NCBI GenBank assembly: GCA_017990495.1
Contig: JAGNNV010000001.1
Span: 11,723-50,310, forward strand
Source: Vicinamibacteria bacterium
GTDB lineage: Bacteria; Acidobacteriota; Vicinamibacteria; Fen-336; JAGNNV01
Direction of reading: 5' to 3'
DNA: 38,588 bases
Shown here: positions 1 to 7,456 of the stretch, in pieces
How positions within the stretch are numbered: the first letter of the stretch is position 1
Layout of the letters: the number at the start of each line of letters is the position of its first letter
Program-made: the position numbers and the translations under genes
Notes under the pieces: model-generated
Database searches by the model: none
Told to the model about the DNA's origin: nothing
The model's input: the letters and a program-made list of their open reading frames with translations, nothing else

Positions 1-794
1 AGGCGGAACGCGGCGCCCGCGGGGTTCACGGGATCGAGTGGCCCGGTCGCCCCTTGCAGCACGCCCAGGATGGCGAGGAACAGGATGGTCCGCATGGCCC
101 CGGTGACCAGGATGCCGCGGATGGCCGCGCTGTCGAAGTCGCGGATCGCGTCTTCACCCTTGAGGCCCGAAGCGAGCAGTCGATGCGCGCCGGAGAAGGT
201 GATGTAGCCGCCCACCGTCCCGCCCACCAGGGTGAGGATTGAACCGGTGGGGAGCTCGCTTGGAAGAATCGCGCGCTGCGCGGCCAGGAGATAGTCGGGA
301 TGGGACATCACCATGATCGAGGTGGTGAGGGCGAGCATCAGGAAGCCCAGGACCTGGACGAAGACATCCACCGGACGCATGGCCGCGGGACGCGCCAGAA
401 GCGCCAGGGCGAGAATGGCGGAGACCGCGGCCCCGGCACCCAGGGGAACCCCGAAGACGGCGAGACCCAGCGCGCAGCCGGCCAGATTGCCGACATTGAA
501 CACAAAGCCGCCGAACACCACCAGCACCCGCAGCAGGCCGCTCAGGAAGGGGTGGATGGCCGCGGCGATGGCGGGGCCGGAGAGGCCCGTCACGCCGATG
601 ACTCGCCACACGTTCCACTGCACACCGATGTCGATCAGCACCGAGGCGAGGATGGCGAAGGCCATGTCCGCTCCGTGGATGCCCGTGAAAACCGCGGTTT
701 GGGTGAGGAAGCCCGGGCCGATCGCCGACGTGGCCATCAGGAAGGCCGCCGCGGTGAGCGCCCGGCGTCGGGAGGAGGAGAGGGGCGGCTTCAT
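1..794 (-). CDS. NRAMP-superfamily transporter, YcsG-like subgroup (3' end beyond the window)
   Basis: About 264 N-terminal residues of a polytopic inner-membrane protein are present; the C-terminus lies past the left edge. Translation from the ATG at 794 gives a short basic start (MKPPLSSSRRR), then hydrophobic helices. The first helix carries ATSAIGPGFLTQT and a later one GGTVGGYITFSGAHRL. Both resemble the uncharacterised NRAMP-like proteins annotated as divalent metal transporters, such as Bacillus YcsG. Classical NRAMP transporters have DPGN in helix 1 and an MPH-type motif in helix 6 for metal binding; here the helix 1 equivalent is GPGF, so Mn/Fe transport should not be assumed. It diverges from the FHA phosphatase gene across 50 bases. 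Family placement is by recall of motifs; the substrate is unknown. Confidence 0.8.
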   Translation of the reverse strand, partial: MKPPLSSSRRRALTAAAFLMATSAIGPGFLTQTAVFTGIHGADMAFAILASVLIDIGVQWNVWRVIGVTGLSGPAIAAAIHPFLSGLLRVLVVFGGFVFNVGNLAGCALGLAVFGVPLGAGAAVSAILALALLARPAAMRPVDVFVQVLGFLMLALTTSIMVMSHPDYLLAAQRAILPSELPTGSILTLVGGTVGGYITFSGAHRLLASGLKGEDAIRDFDSAAIRGILVTGAMRTILFLAILGVLQGATGPLDPVNPAGAAFR

Positions 795-808
795 TCGCGG
801 GGACAAAG

Positions 809-837
809 GATTCTAGGCCCCGCTTGACCCTAGAATC
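809..837. promoter_or_regulatory. Divergent promoter pair inside a perfect 9-bp inverted repeat
   Basis: GATTCTAGG (809-817) and CCTAGAATC (829-837) form a perfect inverted repeat around an 11-base spacer. Each arm contains TAGAAT reading outward: 815-810 on the minus strand toward the NRAMP gene (ATG 794) and 831-836 on the plus strand toward the FHA gene (ATG 845). TAGAAT is a good sigma70-type -10 hexamer, but no convincing -35 box is visible for either. Initiation about 7 bases downstream of the plus box would put the RNA start almost on the ATG at 845. The repeat could equally be an operator. Confidence 0.5.
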
Positions 838-844
838 ACTGTTC

Positions 845-2500
845 ATGGTCGCGACCCCCGAACTTCTGCTCAAGTCTGCCGAAGGCGAGCGTCGTATCAA
901 GGTCGAACGCGCGCGCACCACGCTTGGAAGATCTCGGGACGCGGATATCTTCATTCCCGACCAGTGGCTTTCGCGCATGCACGCGGAGATCCGTCTCGAC
1001 GGCGGCGGGTTGACCATCGCCGATCTCGGCAGCAAGAACGGAACCCTGGTGAACGGCACGCGGATCCAGGGCACCACCCCGCTGCGCCGGGGCGACCAGA
1101 TCAAGCTCGGCGATCACACCGTCACGGTGCAGTGGAACCTCGCCGACGAGGAGGCCGAAGACGACATCCAGGCGGTGGGCACCCGCGTCTTCTCCGTGCG
1201 CACCTTGCAGGAAGGCGTGCTTCGCGCGTCCACCAGCGCCGACGACCTGGCCCGCAAGAACCGCATCCTGACCGTGTTGTCGGGTGCGGCCGCGGCACTC
1301 CTCGCCCACAAGCCCATCGCCGAGACCTTCGATCAGATCCTCGACATCCTCTTCGCCGCGGTGGCCGCGGAACGCGGGGCCATCGCCTTGTTTGAAGGGC
1401 CTCCAGGCGCGCAGATCGCCGAGGTGAAGGCCTCGAAGACGCGGCGCGGCGAGCCCATCCTCAAGGTCAGCCGCACCATTTCCCGCCGCGTGCTCAAGGA
1501 GCAGGTGTCGATCCTCCTGCCCAACGTGCTCGAGGACGACGTGCTCAAGGCGGAGCAGAGCATCGTGACCACGGGCATCCGGTCGGCCATGTGCGCTCCG
1601 CTGTGGCACTCCGACGGCGGCAAGGAGTCGGTCATTGGCGTGGTCTATCTCGACTCGCGCGAGCGCACCCACATCTTTTCCGAAGAAGACCTCGAACTCG
1701 TCACCGCGCTCGCGAGCGTTGCCGCGGCCAAAATCGAGAACGCGCGGCTGCTCGAGGAGAGTCTCGAGAAGCGCCGCCTCGAAGAAGACATGCGGGTGGC
1801 CGCGGAGATTCAGCGCAGCATGCTGCCCAAGGCCTCACCCTCGATCGCCGGATACGACGTGGCCGCGGGCACCGAGCCTTGCCGAGCGGTAGGGGGCGAC
1901 TATTTCGACTTCCACGTCACCAAAGACCGCCTGACTTTCGTGATGGGCGATGTGTCGGGCAAGGGCACGGGGGCGGCTCTGATCATGACCATCCTGCGCG
2001 CGGCGGTGCGGGACTACTGGCTCGAGGACAATCTGAACGGGGCTCTCGCGGAGATGAACAATCTGGTCACCCAGAACGTGCCCGCGAACAAGTACGTCAC
2101 TTTCTTCCTGGGCCGGCTCGATCTGAACACCGGCCACCTCGACTACGTGAACGCCGGTCACAACGCGCCCATCCTTTCCAAGGGCAACGGGGAAGTGGAA
2201 CGTCTCCAGCAGGGCGGCATGGTGCTCGGGCTGTTCGAGGACGCGCCTTACGAGGCCGGAGCTACGAGGATCGATCCCAACGATCGGCTGGTGGTTTTCA
2301 CCGACGGCTTCTCAGAAACCTGGAACAGCAAGGGCGATGAACTCGGGGAAGAGGGTCTCACCCAATTCGTGCTTGGTGTTCAAGGAACCTCGGCCACGGA
2401 GATGAAGGATCACCTGCTCAAGAAGGCCGACGAGTTCGCCGAGGGCCTGAAGGCCACCGACGACCGCACCATCATCGTGGTTTGTCGGAACGCTTCGTAA
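845..2500 (+). CDS. FHA-GAF-PP2C (RsbU/SpoIIE-type) Ser/Thr phosphatase
   Basis: A 551-residue soluble signalling protein with three domains. The FHA domain (about 8-97) has GRS at 28-30, the SRMHAEI strand at 43-49 and SKNGT at 63-67, the residues that read phosphothreonine. A GAF-type sensor domain covers about 155-300. A helical linker (EIQRSMLP at 321-328) leads to a PPM/SpoIIE phosphatase (about 330-551) with the metal-site motifs GGDYFDF, GDVSGKG (368-374), FTDGFSET and a terminal DDRTIIVV. Such phosphatases act on anti-sigma-factor antagonists or on other phosphoproteins. The FHA domain suggests recruitment to targets of Ser/Thr kinases, of which three are encoded in this window. The ATG at 845 was preferred over an in-frame TTG at 824 because it starts just before the FHA fold and after the -10-like box. 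It converges on the next gene, overlapping by 29 bases. Confidence 0.9.
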   Translation: MVATPELLLKSAEGERRIKVERARTTLGRSRDADIFIPDQWLSRMHAEIRLDGGGLTIADLGSKNGTLVNGTRIQGTTPLRRGDQIKLGDHTVTVQWNLADEEAEDDIQAVGTRVFSVRTLQEGVLRASTSADDLARKNRILTVLSGAAAALLAHKPIAETFDQILDILFAAVAAERGAIALFEGPPGAQIAEVKASKTRRGEPILKVSRTISRRVLKEQVSILLPNVLEDDVLKAEQSIVTTGIRSAMCAPLWHSDGGKESVIGVVYLDSRERTHIFSEEDLELVTALASVAAAKIENARLLEESLEKRRLEEDMRVAAEIQRSMLPKASPSIAGYDVAAGTEPCRAVGGDYFDFHVTKDRLTFVMGDVSGKGTGAALIMTILRAAVRDYWLEDNLNGALAEMNNLVTQNVPANKYVTFFLGRLDLNTGHLDYVNAGHNAPILSKGNGEVERLQQGGMVLGLFEDAPYEAGATRIDPNDRLVVFTDGFSETWNSKGDELGEEGLTQFVLGVQGTSATEMKDHLLKKADEFAEGLKATDDRTIIVVCRNAS

Positions 2501-3065
2501 CCGCCCGCTCGGCGCGCAGCCTCACGATCTCCGCTTCCAGGCTCGACGCGTGCGCGCGCAGGCGGGCCACATCGTCCTTGAGCCGGGCGATCTCCGCGGG
2601 ATCGGCGACGGCGACCGGCTCGGCCGTGCGCAGAAGCAGCCTTGCCGTGAGGCCACCGAGGGTGCGGATTCTCGAGAGCGGCGCCGCGGCGAACGACCAG
2701 GCGCGGGAATGTCCAAGGACCAGGCCGGCCGATAGAAAGTCCGGCGCCTCGACGCGCAGGACGAGGAGTGAGGTCAGGCCACGAGGGGGCAACAGCCCCC
2801 GCTCGCGGAACTCAGCCGCGGTGTCGAGACGGAGCGTCTTCTCTCCCTCGATTCCCTCGAGGGCGGTCAGGGCGTGAAGGCCGAGATCCCCCAGACCCGG
2901 GGCGAACACGTGATGTTTCACCCCGTTCTTCGTCCGGACCACCAACTCGCCGCACTCGAAGGTTTCGAAGGCGATGATGCGCGCGCGCAGCCGTTCGAGC
3001 AGGTCCTCCGCTCGCGGGCCGGCCTCGGCGATGGCCAAGACATCCTGAATGATCTGCTGGAACAT
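2472..3065 (-). CDS. GAF-like domain protein with C-terminal coiled coil, unknown function
   Basis: A 197-residue soluble protein. Residues about 1-145 have the alternating helix/strand pattern of a small GAF-like ligand or sensor domain (LLERLRARIIAFETFECGEL, then GLTSLLVLRVEAPDF). Residues about 155-190 form a heptad-rich coiled coil (IARLKDDVARLRAH, LEAEIVRLRAER), suggesting dimerisation. No catalytic motif is seen. The 3' end overlaps the 3' end of the FHA-GAF-phosphatase gene by 29 bases on the opposite strand, so both terminate into each other. It diverges from ymdB across 65 bases. The GAF assignment is weak; a functional link to the convergent phosphatase is only suggested by position. 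The ATG at 3065 has a GCAAGG-type ribosome site just upstream. Confidence 0.7.
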   Translation of the reverse strand: MFQQIIQDVLAIAEAGPRAEDLLERLRARIIAFETFECGELVVRTKNGVKHHVFAPGLGDLGLHALTALEGIEGEKTLRLDTAAEFRERGLLPPRGLTSLLVLRVEAPDFLSAGLVLGHSRAWSFAAAPLSRIRTLGGLTARLLLRTAEPVAVADPAEIARLKDDVARLRAHASSLEAEIVRLRAERAVTKRSDKPR

Positions 3066-3130
3066 GTAACCTTGCCTGCGGCGTCCTTTCGGGGATTTCC
3101 CGCCCGCATGTTGCCACCAAAAACACCCTC

Positions 3131-3934
3131 ATGATCAATATCCTCCTTATCGGCGACATCGTCGGCTCTCCGGGCCGCGCCATCCTCAAGCAGGCGCTGC
3201 CGAAAATCATGCGCAAGCGCGCCATCGACTACTGCATCGCCAACGCCGAGAACCTCGCCGGAGGAAACGGAGTCACGCGTGAATTGGCGGAAGAGCTTCT
3301 GAGCCAGGGCGTCAACTGCCTGACTTCGGGCAACCACATCTGGGACAAGCGCGAGATCATTCCGATCATCGACATGTTCCCCCAGCTCCTGCGGCCCGCG
3401 AACTACCCGGTGGGCCAGCCCGGCAAGGGCTGCCATATCGGAAAGAGCCGCACCGGGGTGAAGGTCGCCACCCTCAATCTGTCGGGGCGCGTCTTCATGA
3501 ACGGCGCGATCGACGACCCCTTCACCATCGGCCGGAAACTCGCCGAGGAACTGCGCAAGGAGACGCCCGTCATCCTCGTCGACATGCACGCCGAGACCAC
3601 GTCGGAGAAGGCGGCCATGGGTTTCTTCATGGACGGCCTGGCCTCGGTGGTGGTGGGCACCCACACCCATGTTCCCACCTGCGATCACCGCATCCTGCCC
3701 AAGGGGACGGCTTACTGCACGGACATCGGCATGACCGGTCCGTACGACTCGGTGATCGGGGTCGAGAAGGACATCATCATCAAGCGGTTCGTCGACGGCC
3801 TGCCCGCCAAGTTCGAAACCGCGAAGGGAGATCCGCGTTTCGCCGCGGTGGTGGTGGCGATCGACGAAGACACCGGCCGCGCTTCCTCCATCGACCGGAT
3901 GTTCCTGACCGAAACGGAAGTTTTGTCGCTCTGA
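3131..3934 (+). CDS. ymdB: YmdB-family metallophosphoesterase
   Basis: A 267-residue protein matching the TIGR00282/YmdB family over its full usual length. The metallophosphoesterase ligand motifs are visible: GDIVGSPGR at 8-16, ANAEN near 37-41, SGNHIWD near 66-72, MHAETTSEK near 155-163 and VVGTHTHVPT near 178-187. Bacillus YmdB is a cyclic-nucleotide phosphodiesterase (active on 2',3'-cAMP) affecting biofilm and motility choices; the substrate here is inferred from family only. The ATG at 3131 sits directly before the canonical MINILLIGD start. It precedes xseA by 28 bases on the same strand and probably opens the housekeeping operon. Confidence 0.9.
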   Translation: MINILLIGDIVGSPGRAILKQALPKIMRKRAIDYCIANAENLAGGNGVTRELAEELLSQGVNCLTSGNHIWDKREIIPIIDMFPQLLRPANYPVGQPGKGCHIGKSRTGVKVATLNLSGRVFMNGAIDDPFTIGRKLAEELRKETPVILVDMHAETTSEKAAMGFFMDGLASVVVGTHTHVPTCDHRILPKGTAYCTDIGMTGPYDSVIGVEKDIIIKRFVDGLPAKFETAKGDPRFAAVVVAIDEDTGRASSIDRMFLTETEVLSL

Positions 3935-3962
3935 TCGCACACCTCTCCAGCGACGTGCGGCC

Positions 3963-5492
3963 ATGACCACCAGGCGCCCTTCCCCTCCAGCCAAGGCCGC
4001 TGCCGCCACGCGCCCGCTGAGCGAGCGACTGCAGTCGACCCTGTTCGAGTCACCGGCCCCCGCGGTGGTGATGCCCGAGCCGAAGGCGCCGGAGCGTGCT
4101 CCGATCTCGATCAGCGAACTCACCGATCGCATGGGCCGTCACCTCGCCGCCGCCTTCTCCTCGGTGTGCGTGATGGGCGAGATCTCCAAGGTCACCATCG
4201 CCGCGAACGGTCATACCTATTTCACCCTCAAGGATGCGGGTTCAACCCTCGATGCGATCCTGTGGGCGAGCAACCGCGAGGCCATGGGCGTGCAGCCGAA
4301 GCTCGGCTTGCGGGTGGTGGCGACCGGCGCGATCCGGGTCTTCAACTCGCAGGGCCGCTATTCGTTGCACATCGACACCCTCGACCTCGTCGGCGTGGGC
4401 GATCTGCAGCGCGCGCTCGAGGCCCTCAAGACGCGCCTGCGCACCGAGGGCCTGTTCGCCGACGAGCGCAAACGCCCGCTGCCCCGCATGGTGCATACGA
4501 TCGGCGTGGTGACATCGCCCACCGGCGCGGTGCGCCAGGACATCGAGCAGACCCTGGCCCGCGGCGGGGCCCGTGTGCGCGTGCTTCTTTCGCCCACCAG
4601 GGTGCAGGGCGAGGGGGCTTCGGCCGAGATCGCTGCCGCCATCGACCTGCTGGCGCAGCGCGACGACGTCGACCTCATCATCGTGGCGCGCGGCGGAGGC
4701 AGCATCGAGGATCTCTGGCCCTTCAACGAGGAGGTCGTGGCCCGGGCCATCGTCGCGTCCCTGCCGCCGGTGATTTCCGCGGTGGGGCATGAGAGCGACT
4801 TCACGGTGTCGGATTTCGTGGCCGACGTCCGCGCCGCGACGCCTTCGGTGGCCGCGGGGATGGTGGTGGACATCAAGCGCCGCGCCACCGAACGCACGGA
4901 AGCCGCAAGCGTGGGCCTGCGCCGGGCCATCGACACGAACCGCGACCGCTGGCGTCGTCGTCTCGACGCGGTGTCGACCCACCGCGTGATCGAGCGCGAG
5001 CGCAACAAACTCGACAAGCTGCGCGGCCGTCTCGCCGCCACGCTGACGAGGGCTCGGGTGGCCGTGGATCGCCGCCAGGCCGCGCGGGCCGCCGCCTTCC
5101 GCGACCTTGCTACCCGCTGCGAGGCCCAGGCGCCCACGGAGATCTTCGCCCGCGCCCACGCGCGCGTCGATCGCGCGGTGGCGACGATGGTTGCAAGGAT
5201 CGACGCCCGTCTCGGGGTCGTGTCCACGCGGTTCACCGAGGACGTGAGGCTCCTTGTGCGCGGCATCCGTCCCCTGCTCGACCGAAGACGGTCGCGTTTC
5301 GGAGGAGTGGTATCCAAACTCGAAGCGCTTTCGCCCCTCGCCGTCCTGAGCCGCGGCTACGCTCTCGCCACCACCCCTGAGGGGCGTATTCTCCTCCGGG
5401 CGGAAGACGTGAAGGTGGGCGATCCAATGGTGGTCCGGCTATCCCGGGGGCGGGTGAAAGCCACCGTGACCGACCGAGAAGAGGAGGCGTGA
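3963..5492 (+). CDS. xseA: Exodeoxyribonuclease VII large subunit
   Basis: A 509-residue catalytic subunit of exonuclease VII, which degrades single-stranded DNA processively from both ends to oligonucleotides. An N-terminal tail rich in Pro/Ala (about 1-45) precedes the OB-fold ssDNA-binding domain (from ISISELTDRMGRH, with GEISKVT and GHTYFTLKD). The catalytic domain contains the family hallmarks ARGGGSIEDLWPFNEE and SAVGHESDFTVSDFVADVRAATPS. A long helical C-terminal region ends with LSRGYALATT. The stop codon overlaps the GTG start of xseB by four bases, so the two subunits are translationally coupled, as expected for the complex. The ATG at 3963 is the first in frame; a later start would remove only the variable tail. 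Confidence 0.96.
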   Translation: MTTRRPSPPAKAAAATRPLSERLQSTLFESPAPAVVMPEPKAPERAPISISELTDRMGRHLAAAFSSVCVMGEISKVTIAANGHTYFTLKDAGSTLDAILWASNREAMGVQPKLGLRVVATGAIRVFNSQGRYSLHIDTLDLVGVGDLQRALEALKTRLRTEGLFADERKRPLPRMVHTIGVVTSPTGAVRQDIEQTLARGGARVRVLLSPTRVQGEGASAEIAAAIDLLAQRDDVDLIIVARGGGSIEDLWPFNEEVVARAIVASLPPVISAVGHESDFTVSDFVADVRAATPSVAAGMVVDIKRRATERTEAASVGLRRAIDTNRDRWRRRLDAVSTHRVIERERNKLDKLRGRLAATLTRARVAVDRRQAARAAAFRDLATRCEAQAPTEIFARAHARVDRAVATMVARIDARLGVVSTRFTEDVRLLVRGIRPLLDRRRSRFGGVVSKLEALSPLAVLSRGYALATTPEGRILLRAEDVKVGDPMVVRLSRGRVKATVTDREEEA

Positions 5493-5743
5493 GCAGCGTG
5501 GCCGCAAACGAAGAAACGAAGGAATCGTTCGAGACCGCGCTCAGCCGTCTCGAACAGATCGTGGGGTCGCTCGAGAAGGGCGATCTTTCGCTTGAAGACT
5601 CGCTGAAACTCTACGAGGAAGGCATCGCCCGCGCCCGCTTCTGCCAGGAGCGCCTCGAGGCCGCCGAGTCGAAGATCGAGGTGCTCTCCCAGGACGCGCG
5701 GCGCGTTCTCGACCGGGCGGCCAAAGCCGAGCCCTCCCGCTGA
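5489..5743 (+). CDS. xseB: Exodeoxyribonuclease VII small subunit
   Basis: An 84-residue helical protein with the XseB signature: SFETALSRLEQIV at the start, LEKGDLSLEDSLKLYEEG in the middle, and the CQERLEAAESKIEVL helix. It forms the helical bundle that binds the coiled-coil region of XseA. The GTG start at 5489 overlaps the xseA stop (GTGA), and ispA begins five bases after its stop. The length is typical for the family (about 70-85 residues). Confidence 0.95.
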   Translation: MSSVAANEETKESFETALSRLEQIVGSLEKGDLSLEDSLKLYEEGIARARFCQERLEAAESKIEVLSQDARRVLDRAAKAEPSR

Positions 5744-5748
5744 AACGA

Positions 5749-6648
5749 GTGGAGCCAAGGTTGGATCCAACCCACGATGAGTTGAGGTCGGTGGTCGATC
5801 AGGCGCTCGACCTTCATCTTCCTCCAGCGTCGCAATGGCCCACCCGGGTTCACGAGGCCATGCGCTACAGCGTCTTCGCGGGCGGGAAACGCATCCGCCC
5901 CGTGCTGGCGTTGGCCGCCGCTCATGCCGTGGCCGGCCAGCAGGGGCGGGCGCGCGCTCTGCCTTTCGCCTGTGCCGTCGAACTGATCCACACCTTTTCG
6001 CTCATCCACGACGATCTTCCGTCCATGGACGACGACGATCTGCGTCGCGGTCGGCCGACCTGTCACAAAGCCTTCGATGAAGCGACCGCCATCCTTGCCG
6101 GCGACGCACTGCAGACACTTGCCTTCGAGATCGTGGCCACGGGTGAGGGCGCGACCGAGCGGAGCGGCCTCGTGCTCGCCGCTCTGGTGGTGCTCGCGCG
6201 CGCCTGCGGCACCGCCGGCCTCATCGGCGGACAGATGGACGACCTCAAGTACGAAGGTGTGCCCGCGACCCCCGCCGACCTCGAACGGATCCATCGCACC
6301 AAAACCGGGGCCCTGATCGTGGCCACGGTGGTGGGCGGCGGCTTGCTCGCCGGGGCCTCGCAGGTTCAGGCCGAGGCGCTGCGGACGTTCGCCGAACCCA
6401 TTGGCCTTGGCTTTCAGATCGTCGACGACATACTCGACGTCAGCGGGGACGCGGCCTCGCTTGGCAAAACACCGGGCAAGGACGCACAGGCCGGCAAGGC
6501 CACCTGGGTGGCCCTTCATGGACTCGAGGCGTCGAAGCAACACGCGATCGCCCTTCACACTCAGGCCCTCGCCGCACTCGCGCCCTTCGGACCCGAGGCC
6601 GCCCTGTTGCGCGACCTCGCGTCCCGGATCATCCACCGGGTCTCTTGA
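5749..6648 (+). CDS. ispA: Short-chain polyprenyl diphosphate synthase (farnesyl diphosphate synthase type)
   Basis: A 299-residue all-helical prenyltransferase that elongates DMAPP/GPP with IPP, feeding undecaprenyl, quinone and other isoprenoid synthesis. The substrate-binding GGKRIRP is at 45-51, the first aspartate-rich motif DDLPSMDDDD at 88-97 with the bacterial two-residue insertion, and the second motif DDILD at 226-230. The residue five before the first motif is aromatic (F83), as in C15-type enzymes, but geranylgeranyl synthase activity cannot be excluded. The GTG at 5749 was chosen; a TTG at 5761 is an alternative. xseA-xseB-ispA order is widely conserved. In many bacteria dxs follows ispA, but here tlyA overlaps the ispA stop directly. 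Confidence 0.93.
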   Translation: MEPRLDPTHDELRSVVDQALDLHLPPASQWPTRVHEAMRYSVFAGGKRIRPVLALAAAHAVAGQQGRARALPFACAVELIHTFSLIHDDLPSMDDDDLRRGRPTCHKAFDEATAILAGDALQTLAFEIVATGEGATERSGLVLAALVVLARACGTAGLIGGQMDDLKYEGVPATPADLERIHRTKTGALIVATVVGGGLLAGASQVQAEALRTFAEPIGLGFQIVDDILDVSGDAASLGKTPGKDAQAGKATWVALHGLEASKQHAIALHTQALAALAPFGPEAALLRDLASRIIHRVS

Positions 6649-7394
6649 GTCTCACCCGTCGCCGGCTCGACCTCGAGATCGTGCGCCGGGACCTGGCTCC
6701 CTCGCGCGAACGGGCCCAGGCCCTGATCCTGGCCGGCCGGGTCCGGGTGGCCCAGGTTGAGCGGCCGAAGGCGGGCTCGCCGGTTCACGAGGAGACGCTC
6801 ATCGAGGTGGATGGGGAAGAGCCCTGGGTTTCACGCGGGGCTCTCAAGCTGATTGGGGCCCTCGACGCCTTCGGGATTTCCTGCGAGGGCCGCGTGGGCA
6901 TCGACGTGGGGAGCTCCACCGGCGGCTTCACCGAAGTGATGCTGGCTCGCGGTGCGTTGCGGGTGTACGCCTTCGACAGCGGCGTGGGCCAGTTGCACGA
7001 GCGCCTGCGCCAGGACCCGCGGGTTGTCCTCCACGAGCGCACGAACGCGCGACATCTGAAGAAAGACTCCATCCCGGAACGTCCGACACTCGCCACCATG
7101 GACGTCTCCTTCATCTCCATCCTGAAGATCCTGCCCGCCCTTGCCGACGTTCTCGCCGAAGGGGCCGATCTCATCTCCCTGGTGAAGCCGCAGTTCGAAG
7201 CCAGCCGGGGCGAGGTGGGCAGCGGCGGCATCGTGCGCGATCCTCGGGTGCACACTCGGGTGATGCTGGGGGTGTGCGAGGGCGCCCTCGCCCTCGGCTT
7301 CAATGTCCGCGCGGTCGCCCGGTCGCCGATCGACGGCGTGGGCGGGAACCGCGAGTTCTTCCTCCACGCGGTGGCACCCCTTCGCTCCGTCTGA
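6645..7394 (+). CDS. tlyA: TlyA-family rRNA 2'-O-methyltransferase / hemolysin-like protein
   Basis: A 249-residue protein with an N-terminal S4 RNA-binding domain (about 4-60: RRRLDLEIVRRDLAPSRERA, then LILAGRVRV) and an FtsJ-type Rossmann methyltransferase domain with the SAM-binding GIDVGSSTGGFTEVML, MDVSFIS and LVKPQFEASR motifs. Characterised TlyA proteins methylate 16S and 23S rRNA cytidines at the ribose 2'-O; the older hemolysin name is historical. The TTG start at 6645 overlaps the TGA of ispA, indicating coupling. nadK follows after 62 bases. Confidence 0.93.
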   Translation: MSLTRRRLDLEIVRRDLAPSRERAQALILAGRVRVAQVERPKAGSPVHEETLIEVDGEEPWVSRGALKLIGALDAFGISCEGRVGIDVGSSTGGFTEVMLARGALRVYAFDSGVGQLHERLRQDPRVVLHERTNARHLKKDSIPERPTLATMDVSFISILKILPALADVLAEGADLISLVKPQFEASRGEVGSGGIVRDPRVHTRVMLGVCEGALALGFNVRAVARSPIDGVGGNREFFLHAVAPLRSV

Positions 7395-7456
7395 CATGAT
7401 GCCTCCATCGTGCCGAGCCTGAGCCTGTTCCGAAATCCGCGCGCGGAGTTTTTCGC

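Noticed and set aside
2918-4132. A 404-codon minus-strand open frame
   Set aside because: Overlaps ymdB and the start of xseA on the opposite strand and has no motif.
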